Assembly (NCBI RefSeq): GCF_000621665.1
Contig: NZ_JHXQ01000001.1
Coordinates: 62,001 to 126,000 of the forward strand
DNA: 64,000 nucleotides
Direction of reading: 5' to 3'
Origin: Allorhizobium undicola ORS 992 = ATCC 700741
Lineage (GTDB): Bacteria; Pseudomonadota; Alphaproteobacteria; Rhizobiales; Rhizobiaceae
Part shown: one piece after another, positions 42,545 through 52,420 of the stretch
How the letters are laid out: each line of letters begins with the position of its first letter
Position numbering within the stretch: position 1 is the first letter of the stretch
Notes under the pieces: generated by a model
What the model was told of the DNA's origin: nothing
Database searches by the model: none
The model's input: only the letters and a program-made list of their open reading frames with translations
Position numbers and translations under genes: made by a program

Positions 42545-45520
42545 ATGATGAGGGATGAGGCAACGGGTGGCGGGGAGGGCGCGAGCCTTCTTTCACGGGT
42601 GAGGCCGGGGGTTCTTCAGCCTTTGAACAAGACGGAATTGAAGACGGTGAACGCCATTTTCAAGGATCTCGCCCGTGCCGAGCCTGATCTTGCCGATCTG
42701 CTGGCAGCTGATACCGGATCGGAAAACGAGGCGCGCGCCTTTTTGGCGGCGGCGTTGACGCTTTCACCTTTTCTGCGTGAGACGCTGGAGTTTCGGCCTG
42801 CCTTGCTGCTATCGGCTGCCAAGGAGCCGTTGGAAGGCCGGTTGGAGGCTCTTGTTCAGGCAGCCCGAACGGCCTGGATGCCAGAGGGAGAGGGGCCAGC
42901 CCCCGCCGAAGCGGAGGTGATGGCGCGGCTGCGCCGTGCCAAGCGGGAGCTGGCCTTTTTGCTGGCGCTGGCCGATCTTGGCCGCGTGCATGATGCCCGC
43001 AGCACCACAGCCTGGCTCAGCCGCATGGCCGATGCGGCGATTGCCTCGGCCATCGACCATCTGCTGCTTCAGGCCCATGACGGCGGCAAGCTTCGCCTGC
43101 CGGACCGGGCGGCGCCATCTACCGGCAGCGGATTGGTGGTGCTGGGCATGGGCAAGCTCGGCGCCATGGAGCTGAACTACTCGTCCGACATCGACCTCGT
43201 GGTGTTTTTCGAGCCGCTGAGCGCAATCCTGATCGATCCTGACGATGCCAGCGAAACCTATGGGCGGATGATGCGCCGCCTGATCCGCATTCTCCAGGAA
43301 CGCACGGCAGACGGCTATGTGTTTCGCACCGATCTGCGCCTGCGGCCCGATCCGGGGTCTACGCCGCTGGCCATTCCGGTGGAGGCCGCGCTGATCTATT
43401 ACGAGGGGCGCGGGCAGAACTGGGAGCGCGCCGCCTTCATCAAGGCGCGGCCCGTGGCCGGGGATCTGGCCGCCGGACGCGGCTTTATCAAGGAAATGCA
43501 GCCCTTCATCTATCGGCGCTATCTCGATTATGCGGCGATTGCCGATATTCATTCGATCAAGCGGCAGATCCATGTTCACAAGGGGCATGGGGCCATTGCG
43601 GTCAAGGGCCATAACGTCAAGCTAGGTCGCGGCGGCATCCGCGAGATCGAGTTTTTTGCCCAGACCCAGCAATTGATCGCAGGCGGACGAATGCCCGATT
43701 TGCGGCTGCGCAGCACCGAGGCTGCACTGGAGGGCTTGCGGGTGGCAGGCTGGATCGATGCCGCGACCGCCGGTGAACTGACGGAAGCCTACTGGTTTTT
43801 GCGCGATGTCGAACACCGCATCCAGATGGTGCGGGATGAGCAGAGCCACGTGCTGCCCACGACGGAAGCCGAATTGAAGCGCATTGCCCTGATGATGGGC
43901 TTTGATGGCGCGGCCGCATTTTCCGCCGCGCTGGAAAGGCGGCTGCGGGTGGTGGAACGGCGCTATGCGCAGCTTTTCGAGCATGAGGAGGGGCTGTCGG
44001 TTGACGGCAATCTCGTCTTTACCGGCCAGAAGGACGATCCGGATACGCTGCGCACGCTTGAAAAGCTGGGCTTCGAGCGAGCCGGGGATATTTCGAGGGT
44101 CATCCGCACCTGGCATTATGGCCGCTACCGCGCCACGCAATCGGTGGAAGCGCGCGAAAGGCTGACGGAACTGACGCCGCTTCTCCTGCAAAGCTTCGGC
44201 AAGAGCCGGCGGGCCGATGAGGCCTTGCTGCGTTTCGATCAGTTTCTCTCCGGCCTTCCGGCAGGTATCCAACTGTTTTCGCTGCTGGCCAGCAATCCGC
44301 CGCTTCTGGAACTCATGGTGGATGTGATGGCTGCGGCGCCGAGGCTTGCGGAACTGATTGCAGCGCGCCCGCATGTCTTCGACGGAATGCTCGACCCGCG
44401 CCTCATGAGCGATCTTCCGACGCGGGATTATCTTTCCGTTCGGCTGTCGGCCTTTCTGAGTGGAGCGCGGATCTATGAGGATATTCTCGACCGGTTGCGC
44501 ATTTTTGCGGCGGAGCAGCGCTTTTTGATTGGTATTCGGCTGCTGACGGGTGCCATTTCCGGCGATGCCGCAGGCCTTGCCTTCACCGATCTTGCCGATC
44601 TGGTGATCGCGGAGGCTTATCGCGCCGTGCGCAGCGAAATGGAACTGGCGCATGGCCGCATTGCCGGGGGGCGCGTGGCGCTGGTGGGCATGGGCAAGCT
44701 TGGCTCACGGGAGCTTACTGCCGGTTCGGATGTCGATCTCATCCTGCTGTATGAACATGACGATGAGTCAGGCGAAAGCGACGGGGCAAAGTCGTTGGAT
44801 CCCGTGCGCTATTACACGCGGTTCACGCAGCGGCTGATTGCCGCCTTGTCCGCGCCCACGGCGGAAGGGGTGCTCTATGAAGTGGATATGCGGCTGCGCC
44901 CTTCCGGCAACAAGGGGCCGGTCGCCACAAGGCTTAAATCCTTTGCGCGCTATCAGCGGGAAGAGGCCTGGACCTGGGAGCATATGGCGCTGACGCGGGC
45001 ACGGCTGATTGCCGGCGACGACATGCTGATTGACGAAGCGGGCCTGATCATTCGCGAAATGGTGGGCCTTGCGCGTGACCGGCAAAAGGTGGCGGCGGAT
45101 GTGCGTGAAATGCGCGACCTGATCGACAAGGAAAAGCCGCCGCAGGGGGTGTGGGATTTCAAGCTGATGGCCGGAGGCCTGATCGATCTGGAGTTCATGG
45201 CGCAATATCTGCGGCTGACGGATGACCGGCCGATGAAACTGGGCCTGACGACCATGGAGGCCCTGCAAGAGCTTGCGCCAGAAACGCTCAGCCCTTCGGA
45301 TGCAGAGACCATCTTGCAAGCCTTGATGCTTTACACCGAACTGTCCCAGTTGATCCGTGCCTCGATCGAAGGCGGGATGGATAGCGCCAATGCTCCGGCT
45401 GGGCTGACGGACCGGCTGCTGCGCCTTGGCGATTGCCCGGACATCAAGACGCTTGAAGCGCATGTGCGACAAACCGCAAAGGCGGTGCGCAAGATATTTC
45501 TGGCGCTGGTGGCGGGGTAG
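42545..45520 (+). CDS. glnE: Glutamine synthetase adenylyltransferase/adenylyl-removing enzyme GlnE
   Basis: 991 residues with duplicated nucleotidyltransferase halves: VLGMGKLGAMELNYSSDIDL (N-terminal, deadenylylation) and VGMGKLGSRELTAGSDVDL (C-terminal, adenylylation), each with its DxD metal site. RGGIREIEFFAQTQQL and GGLIDLEFMAQYL mark the helical linkers. Controls glutamine synthetase according to PII signals. Ends 16 bases from the convergent kinase gene. Confidence 0.95.
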   Translation: MMRDEATGGGEGASLLSRVRPGVLQPLNKTELKTVNAIFKDLARAEPDLADLLAADTGSENEARAFLAAALTLSPFLRETLEFRPALLLSAAKEPLEGRLEALVQAARTAWMPEGEGPAPAEAEVMARLRRAKRELAFLLALADLGRVHDARSTTAWLSRMADAAIASAIDHLLLQAHDGGKLRLPDRAAPSTGSGLVVLGMGKLGAMELNYSSDIDLVVFFEPLSAILIDPDDASETYGRMMRRLIRILQERTADGYVFRTDLRLRPDPGSTPLAIPVEAALIYYEGRGQNWERAAFIKARPVAGDLAAGRGFIKEMQPFIYRRYLDYAAIADIHSIKRQIHVHKGHGAIAVKGHNVKLGRGGIREIEFFAQTQQLIAGGRMPDLRLRSTEAALEGLRVAGWIDAATAGELTEAYWFLRDVEHRIQMVRDEQSHVLPTTEAELKRIALMMGFDGAAAFSAALERRLRVVERRYAQLFEHEEGLSVDGNLVFTGQKDDPDTLRTLEKLGFERAGDISRVIRTWHYGRYRATQSVEARERLTELTPLLLQSFGKSRRADEALLRFDQFLSGLPAGIQLFSLLASNPPLLELMVDVMAAAPRLAELIAARPHVFDGMLDPRLMSDLPTRDYLSVRLSAFLSGARIYEDILDRLRIFAAEQRFLIGIRLLTGAISGDAAGLAFTDLADLVIAEAYRAVRSEMELAHGRIAGGRVALVGMGKLGSRELTAGSDVDLILLYEHDDESGESDGAKSLDPVRYYTRFTQRLIAALSAPTAEGVLYEVDMRLRPSGNKGPVATRLKSFARYQREEAWTWEHMALTRARLIAGDDMLIDEAGLIIREMVGLARDRQKVAADVREMRDLIDKEKPPQGVWDFKLMAGGLIDLEFMAQYLRLTDDRPMKLGLTTMEALQELAPETLSPSDAETILQALMLYTELSQLIRASIEGGMDSANAPAGLTDRLLRLGDCPDIKTLEAHVRQTAKAVRKIFLALVAG

Positions 45521-45536
45521 AAAAAGGTCCGGGAGA

Positions 45537-47888
45537 TCAGTTTTTCCGCGTCCCGCGATAGCGCTCCAGCGGCATGGCGGGCGGGCAATCGGGCATGGCA
45601 ATGCAAACGGCGGTGCCGCGGCCTTCCAGTGAGCGGATTTTCAGCCGCCCGCCATGCATCATGGTGAGCGAGCGTGAAATGGCCAGCCCAAGGCCGGAGC
45701 CGCCCTTGCTCTTGGCATATTGACTTTGCACCTGTTCGAACGGCTGGCCGATCTTGCCGATGGCCTGCCGCGGAATGCCAATTCCCGTATCCGCGATAAT
45801 CAGCGACACGCCGCCCGCCACCTTGCGGGCGCGCACCGCGATCCTGCCGCCTTCATCCGTAAACTTCACAGCATTGGAGAGAATATTGAGCAATATCTGC
45901 TTTATGGCGCGGCGATCTGCCGTGAGCGTCAGACCGCTGTCGATTTTCGGCTCGATGGAGATGTTTTTCCCCGTGGCGGAAATTGTCGTCAGCCTCAGTG
46001 TCTCATCGATCAGCGGCGCGAAGTCTATCGTTTCACATTTCAGCACCATGTGCCCGGCCTCGATCTTCGACATATCCAGTATGTCGTTGATGACATTGAG
46101 CAGATGCTTGCCGCTATCGTGAATATCGCGGGCATATTCGCAATATTTCGGCGAGCCCAACGGGCCGAACATGCCGGTGGAGAGGATTTCCGAAAAGCCG
46201 AGAATGGCGTTCAGCGGCGTGCGCAGCTCATGCGACATATTGGCGAGGAATTCGGATTTCGCCTTATTGGCGGCTTCGGCGCGCTGTTTTTCGGCAAGGT
46301 ATTTTTCATTGGCTTCCGAAAGCTCGGATTTTTGCCGCTCAAGTTTTTTCTGCGAGGCGGAAAGGTCGCCGATCGTCGCCATCAATCGCCGCTCCTGCTC
46401 GCGCAGGCGCTCCTGGTGGCGCTTCAGCTGGGTAATATCCGTGCCAACGGATACCATGCCGCCGTCGCGGGTGCGCCGTTCGTTGATTTGCAGCCAGCGC
46501 TCATCGGCAAGCTGCAATTCCATGGTGCGGGCGCTGCCGAAACCGGACGGGTCGCTGACGCGGCGCTGGATGATGGGCCGGGCGGCTGCCGCATTGACGA
46601 CGGCGCGTTCCGTGCCGGGCACCAGAACCCCATCGGGCAGGCCGTAGACCTGCTGGAAATGCGCATTGCACATGACGAGCCGGTCATGCTTGTCCCACAG
46701 CACGAAGGCCTCCGACGTGCATTCGATGGCATCGGCCAGGCGCTGATCGGCCTCCGCATAGCGCTGCGCCAGCCGATGCTGCTCGGTGACGTCCATGGCA
46801 ATGCCGATGACATGCGGTGCGCCGCTGCTGGTGCGAATGACCTGTGCGCGGGCGCGAAGCCACACATAATGGCCATTGGCATGGCGCATACGGAAGACCT
46901 GATCGATCTGGCGGCTTTCGCCACGCCCCACCGCCTTCGCCAGCGCATAAAGATTGCCGTCGTCGGGATGCATCAGCCTTGCGGCGTCGGCAAAGGCCAA
47001 AGCCTCGCCCGCACGAGGCGAGAGCCCGAGAATGTCATACATGGATTGTGACCAGACGAGCTTGCGGCTGGCGAGATCGAAATCCCACAAACCGCAACGC
47101 CCGCGCGACAGCGCCGTCTCGATACGCCGATTGGATTCCAGGAAAATATCGGTGGTTTCACGCGCCCGGCGCGCCTGGGTGAAATAGGCATAGAGAATGC
47201 CCATGAGAATGAGCGAGATCGCCGAAAACAGCGTGACATTCAACGCAATCTCGGCTCGCCAGTAGTCAGCCGCCGATTTCAGCGAATGAGCCGCCATGAC
47301 CAGCGCGCCCTCCGTGCCGGTCGGCGTCAGAACGGCGATATGGCTCAGACCGTTAATGTCCGTTTCAATGGCGCCGGTCTGGTCGGCATAGGTCCGGAAG
47401 GTGGCAACCTCCGGGAAAAGATCCATGACATGAGAGCCGATAAAGCCTGCGCCTGCATCGGAGGCGGCCATCACCTTGCCCTCCGGATTGAGCAGCAGCA
47501 CGAAGCTTTCGTTATCGAGCCGTGACTGCGGCAGGAAACGGGAAATCAACGCCTCCGCCTCCTGGCGCGACAGCGCGGCGGGAGGCGTTTGCGTGCTGGA
47601 AAGGGCGGTTGCCGCCACGCTTGCCATCATTGCCGTGGAATGGCGAATGGCGCTTTCCATGCGGGAATATTCCGACAAAAGCCCAAGCCCGCGCGCCAGC
47701 GCGATGACAATGAGAAAGGCGACAACGAGAACGGGAATGATGTGGCGCAAGGCCGCATCCGTATGGGTAACGGACAGGCTTTCGGCCGCCTGCATCTTCC
47801 GAACAACCGATAGAATCCATTCCATCAGCCGGGGAAATCTGAGACGCAACCGCTCATCGGCTGCGGTTGCCCGCTGCACGTCCACCAT
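45537..47888 (-). CDS. pleC: PleC-like PAS sensor histidine kinase
   Basis: 783 residues. Two membrane helices (about 48-66 and 216-236) flank a periplasmic sensor; two PAS domains (about 250-375 and 385-500); a coiled coil; His553 in FLANMSHELRTPLNAILGFSEI; ATPase boxes LNILSNAVKF, DTGIGIP and GGSGLGLAIS. The H-box is of the DivJ/PleC type that acts on DivK. Its place beside glnE matches Sinorhizobium pleC as I recall it. If so, it feeds the DivK-CtrA network, which regulates GTA genes in other alphaproteobacteria. Confidence 0.75.
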   Translation of the reverse strand: MVDVQRATAADERLRLRFPRLMEWILSVVRKMQAAESLSVTHTDAALRHIIPVLVVAFLIVIALARGLGLLSEYSRMESAIRHSTAMMASVAATALSSTQTPPAALSRQEAEALISRFLPQSRLDNESFVLLLNPEGKVMAASDAGAGFIGSHVMDLFPEVATFRTYADQTGAIETDINGLSHIAVLTPTGTEGALVMAAHSLKSAADYWRAEIALNVTLFSAISLILMGILYAYFTQARRARETTDIFLESNRRIETALSRGRCGLWDFDLASRKLVWSQSMYDILGLSPRAGEALAFADAARLMHPDDGNLYALAKAVGRGESRQIDQVFRMRHANGHYVWLRARAQVIRTSSGAPHVIGIAMDVTEQHRLAQRYAEADQRLADAIECTSEAFVLWDKHDRLVMCNAHFQQVYGLPDGVLVPGTERAVVNAAAARPIIQRRVSDPSGFGSARTMELQLADERWLQINERRTRDGGMVSVGTDITQLKRHQERLREQERRLMATIGDLSASQKKLERQKSELSEANEKYLAEKQRAEAANKAKSEFLANMSHELRTPLNAILGFSEILSTGMFGPLGSPKYCEYARDIHDSGKHLLNVINDILDMSKIEAGHMVLKCETIDFAPLIDETLRLTTISATGKNISIEPKIDSGLTLTADRRAIKQILLNILSNAVKFTDEGGRIAVRARKVAGGVSLIIADTGIGIPRQAIGKIGQPFEQVQSQYAKSKGGSGLGLAISRSLTMMHGGRLKIRSLEGRGTAVCIAMPDCPPAMPLERYRGTRKN

Positions 47889-48130
47889 TCTTCCTGCCTT
47901 GATCCTCGCTGATTCGACGCGCCGCTCGCCCGAATCTAAGCTAATGAATCATTTGTGATTCTGCCTGTCCAGAGGAAAAAATAACCCTTTGTTAACCCCT
48001 TGCGAAGAATCGCATTTTTTCGCCCGCAGCGGTCACGGGAATCAATAAGGGTCGGGCCTCGCTCGAGACTTGCGGGCATTGGCACAAAGCAGCCAAGGCA
48101 GGGCCGGTCTCGCCCGGCCCTTTCCCGATG

Positions 48131-50782
48131 TCAGTCTTTCAAGATGCGATCGACGATGTCGCGCACATCGTTAGAGAGACCGTCGGAGGCGGCAATGGTC
48201 TCCAGGGCCTTTCTTGCTTCACCGGCGCGGCGCGTTTCCAGCGATCGCCAGCTTCGCATGGAGGTCAGCAGCCGCGCGGCAAGCTGCGGATTGCGTTTGT
48301 CGATTTCCAGAATTTCTGCCGCCAGAAAACGGTAGCTCTCACCATCTGCCCGGTGAAAGCCGGTGGGGTTTGCCGCCGCAAAACTACCGATCAGCGCACG
48401 CACCCGGTTCGGGTTGCCGCTGTTGAAATGCGGGCTTGTCATCAGGGAACGAACGCGCTCAAGGGCCGTGCCACCCGGCACGGTCGCCTGAATGGCAAAC
48501 CATTTGTCCATGACCAGCGGGTTATCGCCGAACCGCTTTTCGAAGTCTGCCAGAGCCGCATTCGTCTCGTTGGTCCCGGCAAACTGATGCGCCAGCACGG
48601 TGAGCGCCTGCGATCTGTCCGTCATGTTGTTGGCATTTGCATAGGCCTCAGCCGCAAGCTGCGGGGTTTTGATGGCGTGGCCGAGATAGGAGAGGGCGGC
48701 ATTCTTCAGGGCGCGCCGTCCGGCGCTGGGCGCATCGGGACTGTAGGCGCCCGCCTCCGCCATAGCCTTGTGGACCGCGAGGAAGATTTCGGAGCCATCC
48801 TGCGCGATCTGGCTGATGATAGCCTGCCGCGCGGCGTGGATTGCGTCCGGGTCGATGTCCGAGCCAAGTTCGCGGGCAATATCCATTTCGGAGGGCAATG
48901 AGAGTGCCTGGGCGCGGAAGGCGGGCTCCAGAGTGTCATCGGCCAGAATTGCCAGCAGGCTTTGCTTCAGCACGGGATCGACCTGCACGGCTTCCCCTGC
49001 GGCAAGCTTGCGGGCCGCCGCGGCAAGTGCGGGAAGCGCCATATCGGTCAGCGCCTGCCAGCGGGCAAAGAGGTCGCTTTCATGCCGGGCGATCAGCGCC
49101 AGCGCATCGCCGCTCTGGGCAAACCTGATGATGACGGGTGCGGAAAAACCACGGTTCAGGGACAGGACCGGAGGCTTTGCCACGCCCTCGAAGACGAAGC
49201 TCTGCCGCTCTCGGGTCAGGTGCAGCACGTCGCCTTCGATCGCAGAACCGGCTGAGGCCGATGCGGCAACCAATTTTCCCTTCGCGTCGATCAGGGCAAA
49301 GCGCAGCGGAATGTGCATGGGCTGCTTTTCCGGCTGGCCGGGTGTTGCCGGAATGGTCTGGGTCAATGTGACGGTAAATTGCTTCTTCTTCGCGTCATGG
49401 GCGGTTTCCACCGCAACGGCTGGCGTGCCGGACTGGTTATACCAGAGCGAGAATTGCGCAAGGTCCCTGGCCGATACCTCGGCAAAGCATTGCACGAAAT
49501 CCTCCACGGTCACGGCTTGCCCATCATGGCGCTCGAAATAGAGGTCGAGGCCTTTTCTGAACGCCTGCGGGCCGAGAATGGTCGCAATCATCCGCGTGAC
49601 TTCGGAGCCCTTCTCATAGACGGTCGTGGTGTAGAAGTTGTTGATCTCGCGATAGGCGGCAGGGCGCACGGGATGGGCAAGCGGGCCTGCATCCTCGGCA
49701 AACTGCTCCGAGCGAAGAGTGCGCACTTCCGCAATCCGCTTGACGGCGCGAGAGCGCTGGTCTGCCGAGAATTCGTGATCGCGATAAACGGTCAGGCCTT
49801 CCTTCAGGCAAAGCTGGAACCAGTCGCGGCAGGTGATGCGGTTGCCGGTCCAGTTGTGAAAGTATTCGTGCGCAACAATGGCTTCGATATTGGCGTAATC
49901 CTGATCGGTGGCCGTTTCCGGATCGGCAAGGATGTATTTGTCGTTGAAGATGTTGAGGCCCTTGTTCTCCATGGCGCCGAAATTGAAGTCCGAAACGGCA
50001 ACGATCATGAAAATATCGAGATCGTATTCGCGGCCGAAAACCTCTTCATCCCATTTCATCGAGCGCTTCAGTGCATCCATGGCATAGGCGGCATTGCCCT
50101 GTTTGCCATGCTCAACATAGATTTTCAGTGCCACCTCGCGGCCGGACATGGTGGTGAAACTGTCTTCGACCAGGGCAAGATCGCCGGCAACCAGCGCAAA
50201 CAGATAGCTCGGCTTGGGGTGAGGGTCGAACCAGGCGGCAAAATGCTTGCCCTCGCCATAGCCTGCGCCGCCAAGGAAGTTGCCATTGGACAGAAGCAGC
50301 GGATTGGCGGCCTTGTCGGCAATGATATTGACCGTGTAGACGGCCAGAACGTCCGGACGGTCAGGGAAATAGGTGATGCGCCGGAAGCCTTCCGCTTCGC
50401 ATTGCGTGCAATAAATGCCGTTGGAGCGGTATAGCCCCATCAGCTGCGTATTGGCTTGCGGATTGAGCAGGGTGGTGATGGTGATCTCGAAGGGCTCGGC
50501 TTCCGGCAGATCCCGGATGGTCAGATGGGTGGCAGCGGCCTGATAGCGCTCCGGTTCCATTTCCATCTGGTCGAACAACAGGCTGACCAGCACCAGATCT
50601 TCACCATCCAGCACCAGCGGCGCCTTGGTATCGGCACCTTCGCGGCGGTGAAAGATGAGACGGGCTTCGACTTTGGTTTCGGTCGGATCCAGTTCGAAAG
50701 TAAGATCGACTCTTTCCAGGACGAAATCAGTCGGGCGATAATCCGCCAGATTAACCACCTGGCCCGCTTCTGTACGCATCAA
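48131..50782 (-). CDS. pepN: Aminopeptidase N
   Basis: M1 family zinc aminopeptidase, 883 residues. GAMEN at 269-273, zinc site HEYFHNWTGNR with His305, Glu306 and His309, and the second Glu in KEGLTVYRDHEF. The N-terminal beta-sandwich and long C-terminal helical domain are complete. Cytoplasmic peptide turnover. Confidence 0.95.
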   Translation of the reverse strand: MMRTEAGQVVNLADYRPTDFVLERVDLTFELDPTETKVEARLIFHRREGADTKAPLVLDGEDLVLVSLLFDQMEMEPERYQAAATHLTIRDLPEAEPFEITITTLLNPQANTQLMGLYRSNGIYCTQCEAEGFRRITYFPDRPDVLAVYTVNIIADKAANPLLLSNGNFLGGAGYGEGKHFAAWFDPHPKPSYLFALVAGDLALVEDSFTTMSGREVALKIYVEHGKQGNAAYAMDALKRSMKWDEEVFGREYDLDIFMIVAVSDFNFGAMENKGLNIFNDKYILADPETATDQDYANIEAIVAHEYFHNWTGNRITCRDWFQLCLKEGLTVYRDHEFSADQRSRAVKRIAEVRTLRSEQFAEDAGPLAHPVRPAAYREINNFYTTTVYEKGSEVTRMIATILGPQAFRKGLDLYFERHDGQAVTVEDFVQCFAEVSARDLAQFSLWYNQSGTPAVAVETAHDAKKKQFTVTLTQTIPATPGQPEKQPMHIPLRFALIDAKGKLVAASASAGSAIEGDVLHLTRERQSFVFEGVAKPPVLSLNRGFSAPVIIRFAQSGDALALIARHESDLFARWQALTDMALPALAAAARKLAAGEAVQVDPVLKQSLLAILADDTLEPAFRAQALSLPSEMDIARELGSDIDPDAIHAARQAIISQIAQDGSEIFLAVHKAMAEAGAYSPDAPSAGRRALKNAALSYLGHAIKTPQLAAEAYANANNMTDRSQALTVLAHQFAGTNETNAALADFEKRFGDNPLVMDKWFAIQATVPGGTALERVRSLMTSPHFNSGNPNRVRALIGSFAAANPTGFHRADGESYRFLAAEILEIDKRNPQLAARLLTSMRSWRSLETRRAGEARKALETIAASDGLSNDVRDIVDRILKD

Positions 50783-51189
50783 ATAATCCTGATCGTCTAT
50801 TGCAAGGTGTTGCGCAGACCTCCCCGCGCAATTTCCGGAAATATGGCAGGAATTCCTGAACGATTGCTAAAATCTGATCTTGTTCCGTCATTTGGCGGAA
50901 TTTTCACTTTTTTAGATGCTTCCGCCGGGCGCTACGGTGGCCCCGATTCGATCTTGCATTGCTTTGTTCGCGCTCCAAAGCGGGGAAAAGGCGGTCGTTT
51001 TGGACAAGTCCACCGCCATTTGAAGCTGTCCTGCCCCTGACGGCGCGCCCGTAGATCTTCCATGACTTTTTTCGGACGTTTCTTTTTGGGACGCTTGGCG
51101 GTGGCATGACCCATGGTCGAGTTGTAAACGAAGAGGCGGCTTTGCAGGTTGCAAGGGCTTGCGCCGGGCGATGGATTTGGGCAAACCCG
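50783..51189. other. Unassigned stretch upstream of pepN
   Basis: About 400 bases. Short overlapping minus-strand frames (50904-51206) are basic and Pro-rich with no ribosome site and no known family, so no gene is called. The pepN promoter must lie at the left end. Confidence 0.35.
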
Positions 51190-51396
51190 ACCTTAGATCG
51201 GTTCATTGTTTCACGGCAACATTGAACCGATCTAACTATTTGGTTTTACGCATTTTTAGACGGAAAACCGGCTTCCACTTTTCCTGAAAATGCTCTGGAG
51301 CACCAATCCGATTGAATCAGATCGGCGCTCCAAGATTTTCTTTTCGAAGCATAATCTTGTCGATCCTCGTTTCACTCCGGTCGGATTATGCTCTAA
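51190..51396. repeat. Two composite palindromes back to back (RIME1-like and ATCCGACC family, inverted)
   Basis: 51190-51295: GATCGGTTCATTG...CAATGAACCGATC-type arms, then GCATTTTTAGACGG...CCTGAAAATGC around GGAAAACCGGCTTCCACTTTTCC. 51296-51396: GGAGC...GCTCC arms, then AGCATAATC...GATTATGCT. Both are inverted relative to the copies at 33568 and 18817. Confidence 0.85.
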
Positions 51397-51455
51397 GGTC
51401 AAAACTCAACCCCAACAGTCGTTTTGACTCTGTCAATCCTCCCACCGGTCATGTC

Positions 51456-52397
51456 ATGTCATTTCAACTTCCGGCAGGTCCGCTTCGCGGCATAGTGTGC
51501 AAGATCTGTTCGGTCACGCTTTTCGTGGCCATGCAGGCCGCAATCAAGATGGCAGGGGCGGGTGTTGCGGCGGGACAGATCACTTTTTATCGTTCGGCTT
51601 TCGCGCTTTTTCCGATTTTTCTCTATCTCGCCTGGCTGGGAGAGTTGCGAACAGGTTTCGTTACCACCCATGTGTTCGGCCATGTGAAGCGCGGCATGAT
51701 TGGCATAGCGTCCATGGGCTGCGGCTTTTACGGGCTCGTCCACCTGCCCATGCCCGATGCGATCGCGATGGGCTATGCCATGCCGTTGATTGCCGTCATT
51801 CTGGCGGCCGTGTTTTTAAAGGAAGAGGTGCGGCTTTACCGTTGGTCGGCGGTCGGTCTCGGGCTGTTTGGCGTCATTATCATTTCCTGGCCCAAGCTCA
51901 CCATGTTCAGTCATGACGGTTTTGGCTCGCAGGCAGCCGTCGGAACGGTTGCCGTGCTGGTTTCGGCATGCCTTGCCGCCGGGGCCATGTTGCAGGTGCG
52001 GCAATTGGTTCAAACGGAGAAAACCGCCACCATCGTGCTGTATTTCTCCATCATCGCAGCGCTCATGTCGCTGCTGACTTTGCCTTTCGGCTGGGAGGCA
52101 CTCATCTCCAGCCAGTTTTTCTACCTTGCGCTGGCAGGATTTTTCGGTGGGTTCGGCCAGATTCTCCTGACGGAGAGCTATCGTCACGCCGATATTTCAA
52201 CGGTCGCGCCGTTCGAATACAGCTCCATCCTGTTCGGCTCCCTGCTGGGCTATGCGTTTTTCGGCGATGTTCCGAGCCTCCATACCCTGGCGGGAACCCT
52301 GATTGTTGCGGGATCGGGCATTTTCATCATTCTGCGCGAGCGCCAGCTGGGGCTTGAACGTCAGGCAGAAAAGAAGGCCGCCTCACCGAATGGATAA
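51456..52397 (+). CDS. EamA-family (drug/metabolite superfamily) transporter
   Basis: 313 residues from the ATG at 51456; the open frame upstream is repeat DNA. About ten membrane helices in two EamA halves (ITFYRSAFALFPIFLYLAW ... IAMGYAMPLIAVILAAVFLKEEVRLYRW and FFGGFGQILLTESYRHADISTVAPFEYSSILFGSLLGYAFF). Likely exporter of a metabolite; substrate unknown. The ribosome site is weak. Confidence 0.85.
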   Translation: MSFQLPAGPLRGIVCKICSVTLFVAMQAAIKMAGAGVAAGQITFYRSAFALFPIFLYLAWLGELRTGFVTTHVFGHVKRGMIGIASMGCGFYGLVHLPMPDAIAMGYAMPLIAVILAAVFLKEEVRLYRWSAVGLGLFGVIIISWPKLTMFSHDGFGSQAAVGTVAVLVSACLAAGAMLQVRQLVQTEKTATIVLYFSIIAALMSLLTLPFGWEALISSQFFYLALAGFFGGFGQILLTESYRHADISTVAPFEYSSILFGSLLGYAFFGDVPSLHTLAGTLIVAGSGIFIILRERQLGLERQAEKKAASPNG

Positions 52398-52420
52398 GGA
52401 GGTGTGCCAGTGGCCACCTT

